Of a DNA stretch of 12,916 nucleotides, positions 1 to 7,239 are shown piece after piece. The notes beneath the pieces were generated by a model. The model saw only the letters and a program-made list of their open reading frames with translations, was not told the DNA's origin and did no database searches. The first letter of the stretch is position 1. Each line of letters starts with the position of its first letter. The position numbers were made by a program, and so were the translations under genes. The stretch is from the NCBI GenBank assembly GCA_026692825.1, contig JAPLOC010000488.1, forward strand, positions 11,243-24,158, in the 5' to 3' direction. This DNA is from Planctomycetota bacterium (lineage in GTDB: Bacteria; Planctomycetota; Planctomycetia; Planctomycetales; Planctomycetaceae).

Positions 1-877
1 GCGCGTCGAGCCCCGCCAGCTCTTGGGGGTCGTCCGTTCGCAATCGCATGTGGTTCAGCAGCAGGAACGGCATTTCATTCTTGAGAACCCGGCTGATTGA
101 GAGCGCTTCGGGCGACCCTTTGCCGAAGAATCGCTCGGCGATATCCCGGAAGCCATTGATGCTGAGCCCCATCCGCTTGATCATCCCCCCCGCCATGAAG
201 GAGTCGTTGTCGCCCCGTTTTTGCAGCAACTCTCCCGGGTAGTACCGCACGACCAGCCCCTGCCGCGAGAGTGCGAATAATTGTGCGGCTATGATCCAGC
301 AGGTTCCAATGAAATCAGTCTGCTGCGGAACCCTGTTCCAGCTCGCGCGGTTCACGACGATGCCGCTGATGAAACTAAAGAACGCGGTCGTTGATTGTGC
401 CAGTTCCAAGAAGCGGGTCCGCTCGGCGGGTTGGTTCCAGTCGAACGTCGACAGCTCCTCGACAGCGAGAATCTCGTGGCGGAACAGTCGGTTCATGTGC
501 AGATCGCACAGCCCAAAATTTGTGAGAAAGACATCCCACCCGTCACGCATTTGCCCGCGGACGAACGCGACGGCGTCGGGTTCGAGAAGGTCATCGGCGC
601 TGAACAGCCAACAGTATTCCCCGTCGGCCTGCGCGACCGATTCGAGAATGTCGCGATCGACGCCGCAGCGCTGTTGCCTTTGGATGAACTTGATGTGCGG
701 AAACTGCCGCGTCTTCTCCGCGACGATTTTCGCGGTGTCGTCGGTGGAACCCCCGTCGACGATCACGATCTGTATGCGGTCGTCGGCCTGACACAGAATG
801 CTGTCGAGCGTCGCCCCAATGAACGCGCCGAAGTTGTACGTCGGAATGCAGAACGAGAGATCGTAGGCGTGTGTCAT
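1..877 (-). CDS. Family 2 glycosyltransferase, abequosyltransferase-like (C-terminus cut by window edge)
   Basis: The frame is open from ATG at 877 to the left edge (292 codons, no stop), so the 3' end is missing. It is a cytoplasmic-type GT-A glycosyltransferase that would move a sugar from a nucleotide donor to a glycan or lipid-linked acceptor. The N-terminus has the family opening LSFCIPTYNFG (residues 7-17), then the nucleotide-binding strand IVIVDGGSTDDT (37-48). GVDRDILESV (72-81) and the metal-binding SADD (93-96, in place of DxD) follow. RGDNDSF at 221-227 resembles the C-terminal signature of abequosyltransferases such as RfbV, which transfer 3,6-dideoxyhexoses to O-antigen. No signal peptide or clear membrane segment is visible. 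It is the last visible gene of the gmd operon, starting 20 bases after the FkbM stop, so its donor is probably the sugar made by the genes upstream. Family assignment is firm; the sugar specificity is inference. Confidence 0.88.
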   Translation of the reverse strand, partial: MTHAYDLSFCIPTYNFGAFIGATLDSILCQADDRIQIVIVDGGSTDDTAKIVAEKTRQFPHIKFIQRQQRCGVDRDILESVAQADGEYCWLFSADDLLEPDAVAFVRGQMRDGWDVFLTNFGLCDLHMNRLFRHEILAVEELSTFDWNQPAERTRFLELAQSTTAFFSFISGIVVNRASWNRVPQQTDFIGTCWIIAAQLFALSRQGLVVRYYPGELLQKRGDNDSFMAGGMIKRMGLSINGFRDIAERFFGKGSPEALSISRVLKNEMPFLLLNHMRLRTDDPQELAGLDA

Positions 878-897
878 GCCAGGGGCTTCCTGCCGGC

Positions 898-1773
898 TCA
901 CGAACGGGGTTCCAACTCGACCACTTCGCGCGGTCGGCGGGCGAACAGTCGGTGCAACGTGCGCGACACCGAAGGAAATCGCGTCTCCAGCCGGCTCAAC
1001 CGCCGCGAAATCGCCAGCGTCAGCGGTCCCATGTTCTCCATCGTGTCGAGTCGCACTTTCAACGAATGTGCTTCGGAGTTCGCCCGGTACTCGGCGGCTG
1101 GAACGAAATCGTCGAAGACATTGACCGGGACGGCGAGCAGCGGAATGAGATCGCGATCCTCGGCTCGCACGTAATAGCGATTCAATCCATCGAATGTCGC
1201 GAAGAGGTAATCGGCCGACAGCAGGAGCGGTTCCCACTCCTGGTGGCAGGGGATCGAGGTGTGCGGCAACGTCGCCTCGACGAGTACGACGCGGGGACGG
1301 TATTTCCGCCAGTTGCCGCCCGCGATCACCTGGCGCTCGTGTCCTTCGACATCGATCGACATGAAGTCAATCTGTCCCGACGCGTGTTCGCCACAAATCT
1401 GCTCGAGTGTTTTCACCGGAACACTGTGCGTCCGCGGCGCGATCTTCAGTTTCTCTTCCGCGGTCTTCGCGAGGTCGGCGCTGAATGTCGAAACGCCCGT
1501 CGACGCCGGGAACTCGTAGAATGTCGATTCACCACTCTGACTGGAGACGGCGCAATTCAGATTGGTGTCGCGGGTGCGAACGCTGACGATGTCGTTGTAG
1601 ACATCGGTCGGTTCGATGTTGACGCCGCGCCACTCCCGCGCGGTGTAGAAGTGCGCGGTCACCGAGCCCTGGATCGGGTGGTTGGCCCCCACATCGACGT
1701 AGAACCCCTTGTATCCTGGGGGAAACAGTCGGTTGAGAAGGACGTCCTCGCGATTTTGGGAGTACGAGATCAT
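898..1773 (-). CDS. FkbM-family SAM-dependent methyltransferase
   Basis: The protein is 291 residues from ATG at 1773. An upstream GTG at 1812 would add 13 residues, but homology begins at MISYSQNREDVLL, so the ATG is preferred. GFYVDVGANHP (23-33) is the SAM-binding glycine motif of the FkbM fold, and DFMSIDVEGHE (136-146) is the strand and acidic motif shared by the family. The C-terminal 70 residues are basic and less conserved. FkbM proteins methylate hydroxyl groups, as in FK506, and many bacterial members lie in polysaccharide clusters where they are thought to O-methylate sugars. Here the gene sits between a sugar C-methyltransferase and a glycosyltransferase, which fits methylation of a sugar or glycan. 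There is no visible Shine-Dalgarno; the gene probably belongs to the gmd transcript. The substrate is unknown. Confidence 0.87.
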   Translation of the reverse strand: MISYSQNREDVLLNRLFPPGYKGFYVDVGANHPIQGSVTAHFYTAREWRGVNIEPTDVYNDIVSVRTRDTNLNCAVSSQSGESTFYEFPASTGVSTFSADLAKTAEEKLKIAPRTHSVPVKTLEQICGEHASGQIDFMSIDVEGHERQVIAGGNWRKYRPRVVLVEATLPHTSIPCHQEWEPLLLSADYLFATFDGLNRYYVRAEDRDLIPLLAVPVNVFDDFVPAAEYRANSEAHSLKVRLDTMENMGPLTLAISRRLSRLETRFPSVSRTLHRLFARRPREVVELEPRS

Positions 1774-1843
1774 GGCGATTGCAAGTGTCTGTGGGCGGAG
1801 AGAGCGACACACAATCGATCGCTCGGAACGACTCGATCGCGAG

Positions 1844-3121
1844 TTACGCCGCGGCCCGCATCGGCTCCAGGCCGGCGACCACTTCCAGACGCGGAAGTGG
1901 GAACACGAGTTGTCCGCCGCTCGCCAGGTAGTTTCCTTCCCGCTTGACGATTCCCGCGCGGAAGTGCCACGGCAGCACCAGCATGTAGTCGGGCCGGTTC
2001 TTGCGGATGTCCGCCTCGGGGAGAATCGGAATCAGGGTGTGTGGGGTATAGCGGCCGAACTTCTCTTCGTTCACCTCGGCGATCGCCCGGATGTCGTCCC
2101 GGGTGAAGTCGCAATACTGCAACAGCACGTTGCCTTTGGTCGAGGCACCATAGCCGTACACGGATTTGCCAGCGGCGGTTTCCGACCGGACGAAGTCGCG
2201 GAGTTGATCGCGGTGGTGTTCGCAGTCGACCCGGAATTCATCGTAAACGCGGGCCGAGTTGAGTCCCATCGCCTCTTCAGCGGCCAGCAGTTCTTCGACC
2301 CGCGCCGTGTTGGCGACGTGTTTCGATCCTTCTTTCGCCACCGTCACGCAGAAGCTGCCGCCGTTGGTGTCGTTGAGTTCCACGTCGACAATTCGCAGGT
2401 TCGCCCGGTCGGTCATGAACTTGATCTGCCGCAAGCCGTAGTAGCTCAGGTGTTCATGGCAGACCGTGTCGTACGCGAGCTGGTCGATCATTGTCGGCAG
2501 ATAAGACTGCTCGAAAACCCAGATTCCCTCGTCGTCGAGAATGTCGGTGATCTCTCGCATGAACGCCTGCGGAACTTCCAGGTCGTAGAACATCGCGAAT
2601 GATGTGACGATCTTCGCCTTCCGCCCGGGGAATTTCCGCTGAAACTCTTTGGCGCTGAAGAAGTCGGGAATCAGCGTCACGTGCGACGGATAGTAGCTGG
2701 CGAACTTCTTGCCGGTCGGATCCATGCCGACCAGATCGAACTTGTCGTTCGGGTACGAACGCAGCGTCGTCGAGTCGTTGCTGCCGATGTCGAGAATCAA
2801 ATCCCCCTTGTCCGGTCGGGCGATCGACAGGGCCGTTTGCGCCCGGTGATTCAGGTGCCGCACCATCGACTGGTTCAGCCCGCTGCGATAGCCATAGTTG
2901 TCGCCGTACATCGATTCGGGATCGTACGACTGCCGCATCTGCACCAGACCGCAGCCCCGATTGGTCGTGTCACAGCGGACCAGTTCCACCGGACCGACTT
3001 CCACCGCTTCGCCCGGGGATTTCGGAAAGACCCCGGTCAGCGCCTGGTTCCCCAGGTGCAGAATGGAGTGCAAACGGGTGTTTCCGCAAATCCGGCAGCT
3101 CGTGATGTTTTTGTAGCTCAT
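1844..3121 (-). CDS. Zinc-ribbon nucleotide-sugar C-methyltransferase
   Basis: This 425-residue protein has the three-part layout of sugar C-methyltransferases such as TylC3 and TcaB9. The N-terminal zinc-binding segment carries CRIC (Cys9, Cys12) and Cys50 and Cys57 in RCDTTNRGCGLVQ. The central Rossmann domain has the SAM motif LILDIGSNDST (108-118). CHEHLSYY (221-228) contains the Glu-His and Tyr residues used for catalysis in TcaB9. The C-terminal third has YGYGASTKGN (322-331) and LPWHF (383-387), typical of the second Rossmann-like domain. Known members add a methyl branch to C3 of a 4-keto nucleotide sugar. The start lies 58 bases after the gmd stop, and gmd makes exactly such a 4-keto intermediate, so GDP-4-keto-6-deoxymannose or a derivative is the likely substrate. 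The ATG at 3121 directly precedes the conserved zinc motif; no Shine-Dalgarno is seen. Family assignment is strong; the substrate is inferred from context. Confidence 0.9.
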   Translation of the reverse strand: MSYKNITSCRICGNTRLHSILHLGNQALTGVFPKSPGEAVEVGPVELVRCDTTNRGCGLVQMRQSYDPESMYGDNYGYRSGLNQSMVRHLNHRAQTALSIARPDKGDLILDIGSNDSTTLRSYPNDKFDLVGMDPTGKKFASYYPSHVTLIPDFFSAKEFQRKFPGRKAKIVTSFAMFYDLEVPQAFMREITDILDDEGIWVFEQSYLPTMIDQLAYDTVCHEHLSYYGLRQIKFMTDRANLRIVDVELNDTNGGSFCVTVAKEGSKHVANTARVEELLAAEEAMGLNSARVYDEFRVDCEHHRDQLRDFVRSETAAGKSVYGYGASTKGNVLLQYCDFTRDDIRAIAEVNEEKFGRYTPHTLIPILPEADIRKNRPDYMLVLPWHFRAGIVKREGNYLASGGQLVFPLPRLEVVAGLEPMRAAA

Positions 3122-3179
3122 GGCTTGGGTCGAAAGAGGCGACGGGGCGAATCGGAGATTGGCGGGAGTTCAATCAGAG

Positions 3180-4169
3180 TCAGGCGGCCAGACGGATCCG
3201 CGGCGACTGGAGGCGAAACCTGTCGACATCTGCGTCGACCATTCCTTTCACCAGTTCTTCGAAACCGGTCTCGGGTTTCCAACCCAGTTTTTCACGGGCT
3301 TTGGCCGGGTCGGCCAGCAGCAGGTCCACTTCGGCCGGGCGATAGAACGCGGGATCGATCACCACGAACTTCTTCCAGTCGAGTCCGACATGATCAAACG
3401 CGATCTGCACGAATTCACGGACGGAGTGCGTTTCACCGGTCCCGACCACGTAGTCGTCGGCCTCGCTTTGTTGCAGCATCATCCACATCGCGCGGACGTA
3501 ATCGCCCGCGAATCCCCAGTCGCGTTTCGCTTCTAGGTTCCCCAGTCTCAGTTCCTTGGCCAGTCCCAGATGGATTTTCGCCACGGTCTGTGAGATCTTG
3601 CGGGTGACGAACTCGGGTCCGCGACGGGGCGATTCGTGATTGAAGAGAATCCCCGAGCAGGCGAAGAGGTTGTAGCTCTCCCGGTAATTGACGGTGATGT
3701 AGTGCCCGTACACTTTCGCGACCCCGTACGGACTGCGGGGATGCAGCACGGTCGTCTCACGCTGCGGCGTTTCGTGCACTTTGCCGAACATTTCGCTGGA
3801 ACTCGCCTGATAAAAGCGAATCGAAGTGTCGACGTGGCGGATCGCGTCGAGAAGTCGGGTCACCCCCAGACCGGTCGCCTCGGCGGTGAAGACCGGCTGT
3901 TCCCAGCTTGTGGGAACGAAGCTCATGGCGGCGAGATTGTAGACTTCGGTCGGACGCACCTTGTCGACCAATCGGGTCAGCGAGTTCTGATCCAGCAGAT
4001 CCCCCTGATGCAGTTCGACTTGGCCCGTCAGGTGTTCGATCCGTTCGAGATTGGGAGAGCTGCACCGCCGAACCATGCCATGAACGGCGTAGCCTTTTTG
4101 CAGCAGAAACTCGGCGAGGTAAGACCCATCCTGCCCGGTGATGCCCGTAATCAAAGCGGTGCGCGTCAT
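3180..4169 (-). CDS. gmd: GDP-mannose 4,6-dehydratase
   Basis: The enzyme converts GDP-D-mannose to GDP-4-keto-6-deoxy-D-mannose, the branch point to fucose, rhamnose, perosamine, colitose and related sugars. It is an extended short-chain dehydrogenase of 329 residues, slightly short of the usual 340-370. The nucleotide-binding loop is GITGQDGSYLAEFLL (residues 9-23). The catalytic residues lie in SSSEMFG (Ser125, Glu126) and YGVAK (Tyr148, Lys152). NHESPRRGPEFVTRKI is the substrate-binding segment typical of Gmd, and RDWGFAGDYVRAMW follows it. ATG at 4169 is chosen because AAAGGA lies 9 bases upstream (4179-4184); the in-frame TTG at 4172 has no advantage. It is the first gene of a minus-strand operon with the C-methyltransferase, the FkbM protein and the glycosyltransferase. 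No GDP-fucose synthase or perosamine synthase follows in the window, so the final sugar is open. Confidence 0.94.
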   Translation of the reverse strand: MTRTALITGITGQDGSYLAEFLLQKGYAVHGMVRRCSSPNLERIEHLTGQVELHQGDLLDQNSLTRLVDKVRPTEVYNLAAMSFVPTSWEQPVFTAEATGLGVTRLLDAIRHVDTSIRFYQASSSEMFGKVHETPQRETTVLHPRSPYGVAKVYGHYITVNYRESYNLFACSGILFNHESPRRGPEFVTRKISQTVAKIHLGLAKELRLGNLEAKRDWGFAGDYVRAMWMMLQQSEADDYVVGTGETHSVREFVQIAFDHVGLDWKKFVVIDPAFYRPAEVDLLLADPAKAREKLGWKPETGFEELVKGMVDADVDRFRLQSPRIRLAA

Positions 4170-4178
4170 CAATGAGAG

Positions 4179-4184
4179 TCCTTT
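4179..4184 (-). promoter_or_regulatory. Ribosome binding site of gmd
   Basis: AAAGGA on the minus strand lies 9 bases before ATG at 4169. It decides that start over the in-frame TTG at 4172, and is one of the few clear Shine-Dalgarno sequences in this window. Confidence 0.6.
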
Positions 4185-4200
4185 CTGTCACGCGTCGTCG

Positions 4201-4249
4201 GGGTCCAATTGACCCATCCTCGCCGCGACGGTTCGTCCAATTCGAACCG
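4201..4249 (-). promoter_or_regulatory. Two tandem hairpins in the gmd leader
   Basis: Two perfect inverted repeats lie between the predicted gmd promoter and its start. The upstream one (4229-4249) has a 7-base-pair stem, CGGTTCG with CGAACCG, and a 7-base loop. The second (4201-4215) has a 5-base-pair stem, GGGTC with GACCC, and a 5-base loop. Read as gmd mRNA, both contain AATTGGAC running from the loop into the 3' arm. They could be RNA structures controlling the operon or operators for a protein. The base pairing is direct observation; the function is inference. Confidence 0.4.
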
Positions 4250-4305
4250 AGGCAACGACTCGCCCCTTTGAGCCATCCAGGCTGCAACAGGGCAAGATGC
4301 GGAGG

Positions 4306-4334
4306 AAACTACCGGAAGGGGAAAATTGTGTCAA
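4306..4334 (-). promoter_or_regulatory. Predicted sigma70-type promoter of the gmd operon
   Basis: On the minus strand a perfect TTGACA (4329-4334) is followed after 17 bases by TAGTTT (4306-4311), a weak -10 box. Transcription would begin near 4299 and leave a leader of about 130 bases that includes both hairpins. The -35 match and spacing are good, but the -10 is poor. Confidence 0.42.
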
Positions 4335-4427
4335 TCAGAGATTTTGCGAAATCGGGGCGAAACGGCAAATTGGACTCAAGTTGGATTCACTCGACGAAAC
4401 GGACTCTGGATCGGTCCGGTTTTGCGG

Positions 4428-4433
4428 TATACT
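4428..4433 (+). promoter_or_regulatory. Candidate -10 box for fhcA-fhcC
   Basis: TATACT matches the sigma70 -10 consensus at five of six bases. It sits in a near-palindrome, GCGGTATACTGC. No good -35 box is visible 16-18 bases upstream, so an activator or another sigma factor may be needed if this is the promoter. The leader to the fhcA start would be about 85 bases. Confidence 0.35.
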
Positions 4434-4523
4434 GCGGCTGTGCTCCGATCCCCTCTGCACGGTGCGGTGCGATACCCAGCGACGCCAGTCAGTCTGACGA
4501 TTCTCTCGAATTCCCTTCCCCCC

Positions 4524-6149
4524 ATGTTGCGTATCACTGGAGGCAAAGTCTACGACCCGGCGAACGGTATCGTCGGCGAAGTGCGCGACGTCTGTATTGC
4601 GGACGGGAAGATCGTCGCGGATGTCGCGGGGGGGGACGTGATCAACGCCGCGGGCATGGTGGTTCTGCCCGGTGGTGTCGATATCCATTCGCATATCGCC
4701 GGCGGTGCGTTGAATTTCGCCCGGGTGATGACTCCCGAAAACCAGCGGTCGGCCCCCGTGTTTCAACACACGAAACTCCAGCGCGGGGGAATTGGTGGCC
4801 CGACCCCCACCACGTTCGCGACCGGGTATCTGTACGCCGGCATGGGGTACACCACCGTCGTCGAGGCGGCCGTCCCCGTCCTCAGCGCCCGCCACACCCA
4901 CGAAGAACTTCGCGACACGCCGATCATCGACAAGGCGTGCAACGTTTTGATGGCGAATAATGAGATCGTTCTCGATCTCCTCGAAGCGGGGGAGTTGGAA
5001 CGGGCCCGCGATGTTGTCGCCTGGTTGATCTGGTCGGCGAAGTCGTACGGCGTGAAGGCGGTCAGTCCGGGCGGTGTGGCAGCGTGGAAATTTGGTGGAA
5101 ACGCGACCACTCTTCACGATCCCGTGCGGGGCTACCAGACGGTCACGCCAGCGAAGATCATTCAGGGTCTCGCCGGAATTGTCGACGATCTGGGACTCCC
5201 ACATCCATTGCATTTGCATTGCAACAATCTGGGGGCACCGGGAAACTTTGTCACCACGCTCGACACCATGAAGCTGCTGGAGGGGAATCGGGCGCACATT
5301 GCCCATTTGCAGTTTCATGCCTACGGCGGAGACGACTGGCAGACCATCAGCAGCGAGTCGCGGGCGATCGCCGAGTATTTCAACGCCCATCCCAACCTCA
5401 CCTGTGACGCCGGCGCGGTGCTGTTCGGCAACGCGGTGACAATTACCGCCGACGGTCCCTGGCAACATCTGCTTTATCAGATCACCGGGCGCAAATGGGG
5501 GAATCTCGACGTCGAAAACGAGACTTGCTGCGGGATCGTGCCGTATTCGTATAAGGGCAGCAATCTGGTCAACGCGGTGCAGTGGGCGGTCGGGCTGGAA
5601 CTGCTGCTGTTGATCAATGATCCGTGGCGAGTGTTTCTGACGACCGATCATCCGAACGGAGCGTGCTTCTGGCGCTATCCGGAAATCGTCCACATGCTGA
5701 TGGACGCAGAATTTCGGAACGAACAAGTGAAGAAACTCCCAGAGAAAGCGCTGGCCAAGACCATCATCGCCGAGTTGGATCGCGAATATTCGCTGGCCGA
5801 GATCGCGATCATCACCTCGGCAGGCCCGGCACGGGCGCTAGGGATGAAAAACAAAGGACATTTGGGGATCGGTGCCGACGCCGACGTGGCAATCTACCAC
5901 GACAAACCCGACGGCCGATTTCTGTTCCGCTATCCGCGTTACGTTTTAAAGGGGGGAGAGGTCGTCGTGGAGGAGGGGGATATCAAGAGCCTGAAGCTCG
6001 GAAAAGAGTTTCTCGTCCGACCCCGATTCGATCCACAAGTCGAAGAGTACCTGCGTCCGGTGTTCCAACGGAATTACTCGATCGAGTTTGAGAACTACCC
6101 TGTGGAGATTGTCCTCCTCGAAAACGCCGACGTGCGCGTCCTTCCGTAA
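4524..6149 (+). CDS. fhcA: Formyltransferase/hydrolase complex subunit A (formylmethanofuran dehydrogenase subunit A homologue)
   Basis: This 541-residue amidohydrolase-fold subunit hydrolyses the formyl group from a methanofuran-type carrier to formate. It is the last step of tetrahydromethanopterin-linked formaldehyde oxidation; in archaea the homologue FwdA/FmdA works in the opposite direction. The dinuclear metal ligands known from FwdA appear intact. They are GGVDIHSH (His55, His57), GVKAVSPGG (Lys178, the position of the carboxylated lysine), HLHCNNLG (His230, His232), RAHIAHLQFH (His258, His261) and TTDHPNG (Asp375). The frame stays open upstream to a TTG at 4326, but homology starts at MLRITGGKVYDPANG, so ATG at 4524 is used. 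No Shine-Dalgarno is seen. fhcC follows after 14 bases in an evident operon. Subunits B and D are not in the window. The bacterial complex is cytoplasmic. Confidence 0.94.
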   Translation: MLRITGGKVYDPANGIVGEVRDVCIADGKIVADVAGGDVINAAGMVVLPGGVDIHSHIAGGALNFARVMTPENQRSAPVFQHTKLQRGGIGGPTPTTFATGYLYAGMGYTTVVEAAVPVLSARHTHEELRDTPIIDKACNVLMANNEIVLDLLEAGELERARDVVAWLIWSAKSYGVKAVSPGGVAAWKFGGNATTLHDPVRGYQTVTPAKIIQGLAGIVDDLGLPHPLHLHCNNLGAPGNFVTTLDTMKLLEGNRAHIAHLQFHAYGGDDWQTISSESRAIAEYFNAHPNLTCDAGAVLFGNAVTITADGPWQHLLYQITGRKWGNLDVENETCCGIVPYSYKGSNLVNAVQWAVGLELLLLINDPWRVFLTTDHPNGACFWRYPEIVHMLMDAEFRNEQVKKLPEKALAKTIIAELDREYSLAEIAIITSAGPARALGMKNKGHLGIGADADVAIYHDKPDGRFLFRYPRYVLKGGEVVVEEGDIKSLKLGKEFLVRPRFDPQVEEYLRPVFQRNYSIEFENYPVEIVLLENADVRVLP

Positions 6150-6163
6150 ATCGATCTCATCGC

Positions 6164-6967
6164 ATGATCACGCTGACACTGAACCGACAGAAGCTGCTGC
6201 CCGATGTGACGCACAACCTGGAACATGCCGGGGTGTGCGCGACACCCGTTTTCATGGGCAGGCGGCAATATCGGCTGGATGAGTTCTTTGATATCGAAGG
6301 AGAACTCAGCGACCAGATCGAGATTCATGGCACCACGTCGAAAATGAAGTCGATTGGCCGGGGGATGTCTCGGGGGAAAATCGTCGTCCATGGAGACGCC
6401 GGCATGCATTTGGGAGCGCAGATGACCGGTGGCGAAATCAACGTGACCGGGAGCGCGGCGGACTGGGCCGGGGCCGAGATGCGCGGGGGGATGATCCGGA
6501 TTGGTGGTGACGCGGGGGGACAGATCGGAGCGGCCTACCGTGGCGACGCCGCCGGCATGCGGGGAGGGACGATTGTCATCGAGGGAACCGCTGGCCAGGA
6601 GGTCGGAATGCGGATGAAACGGGGGACCATTGTCGTCCGCGGCAAGGTCGGTGATTTCGCCGGCCTGCAGATGAAAGGGGGGACGATCGTGCTGCTGCGG
6701 GGCGCGGGAGCGCGTCCCGGATCCTGGATGATCCGGGGGACGATCCTCTCGCTCGTGGAATTGCCGCTGCTCCCGACGTTTCGCTACGCGTCGCGCGGCA
6801 CGCCAACATTTCTGCGGCTGTACGCGCAGCATTTAGAAACTCTGGGTGCCCCCATTCCGCTGGATGAGTCGGAAGGGAGCTGGAACCGGTATTCGGGAGA
6901 TCTCTCGGTCCCGGGCAAGGGGGAGGTGCTGGTGTGGCGTACGGGGACGTCGTGCCAGACCGGATAA
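6164..6967 (+). CDS. fhcC: Formyltransferase/hydrolase complex subunit C (formylmethanofuran dehydrogenase subunit C homologue)
   Basis: This 267-residue protein is the structural subunit of the FhcABCD complex. Its middle is a right-handed beta-helix of the type also found at the C-terminus of glutamate synthase. The repeated turn (GG or RG) falls at residues 70, 89, 108, 134, 153, 172 and 191, giving a 19-residue coil throughout except for one 26-residue coil. That coil carries a seven-residue insertion around YRGDAAG (125-131). Before the helix lies an N-terminal segment of about 60 residues, and after it a 70-residue tail. In known complexes this subunit packs against the formyltransferase subunit D. 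It starts 14 bases after fhcA and is presumably cotranscribed. No fhcD or fhcB follows; the next gene converges from the other strand. Confidence 0.93.
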   Translation: MITLTLNRQKLLPDVTHNLEHAGVCATPVFMGRRQYRLDEFFDIEGELSDQIEIHGTTSKMKSIGRGMSRGKIVVHGDAGMHLGAQMTGGEINVTGSAADWAGAEMRGGMIRIGGDAGGQIGAAYRGDAAGMRGGTIVIEGTAGQEVGMRMKRGTIVVRGKVGDFAGLQMKGGTIVLLRGAGARPGSWMIRGTILSLVELPLLPTFRYASRGTPTFLRLYAQHLETLGAPIPLDESEGSWNRYSGDLSVPGKGEVLVWRTGTSCQTG

Positions 6968-7084
6968 GGCTGATCGATAGACTCTGCACGGCGTCAAACC
7001 AGACGACTCGCGTCCCCTTCACCGGCGGGTTCGAAGGTGAACACGTAGGATCAAAACATCGCCACTCATCGCGACACCGTCCCC

Positions 7085-7121
7085 AGACCCCATCCGGCTC
7101 GCCCGGATGGTGAATGAGATC
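7085..7121. repeat. Hairpin repeat, copy 1
   Basis: This 37-base unit matches 7154-7191 at all but a few bases. It contains CATCCGG, a loop CTCGC, and CCGGATG (7091-7109), a perfect 7-base-pair hairpin. The sequences on both sides of the stem (AGACCC before, GGTGAATGAGATC after) are identical in copy 2. Confidence 0.75.
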
Positions 7122-7153
7122 GGCAGCTAGAAAAACGCTCCCATCCTCGATCA

Positions 7154-7191
7154 AGACCCCATCCACCTCGTGTGGATTGGTGAATGAGATC
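7154..7191. repeat. Hairpin repeat, copy 2
   Basis: The unit starts 69 bases after copy 1 and has one extra T after the stem. Its hairpin is ATCCAC, loop CTCGT, GTGGAT. Relative to copy 1, two stem base pairs differ and both sides changed together (G:C to A:T and G:C to C:G), so pairing is kept while flanks and most of the loop are identical. Confidence 0.75.
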
Positions 7192-7223
7192 CTCGCTCTG
7201 TCAGACAATATCGGCGTCAAACG

Positions 7224-7239
7224 AAACCCGTCCGGCTCG
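7224..7239. repeat. Degenerate third copy of the hairpin repeat
   Basis: CCCGTCCGGCTCG matches the left arm and loop of copy 1 at 12 of 13 bases. Its TCCGGCTCG core starts at 7231, exactly 69 bases after the matching TCCACCTCG of copy 2 (7162), which is 69 bases after that of copy 1 (7093). The right arm is not preserved, so no hairpin forms. Confidence 0.45.

Noticed and set aside
871..1947. Long plus-strand open frame opposite the FkbM gene
   Set aside because: It is antisense to a clear methyltransferase; the translation is Arg-rich, shows no family motif, and is explained by GC-rich codons on the other strand.
4326..4523. N-terminal extension of fhcA
   Set aside because: The frame is open but starts at TTG, contains the candidate promoter, and precedes the conserved N-terminus of the family.
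4335..5726. 463-codon minus-strand open frame opposite fhcA
   Set aside because: Antisense shadow of a gene with all its catalytic residues; no recognisable domain.
6576..7220. Minus-strand open frame running from the repeat region through fhcC
   Set aside because: It starts at a TTG without a ribosome site, has a stop shortly upstream, and most of its length is antisense to fhcC. A decayed coding repeat in its first part cannot be fully excluded.
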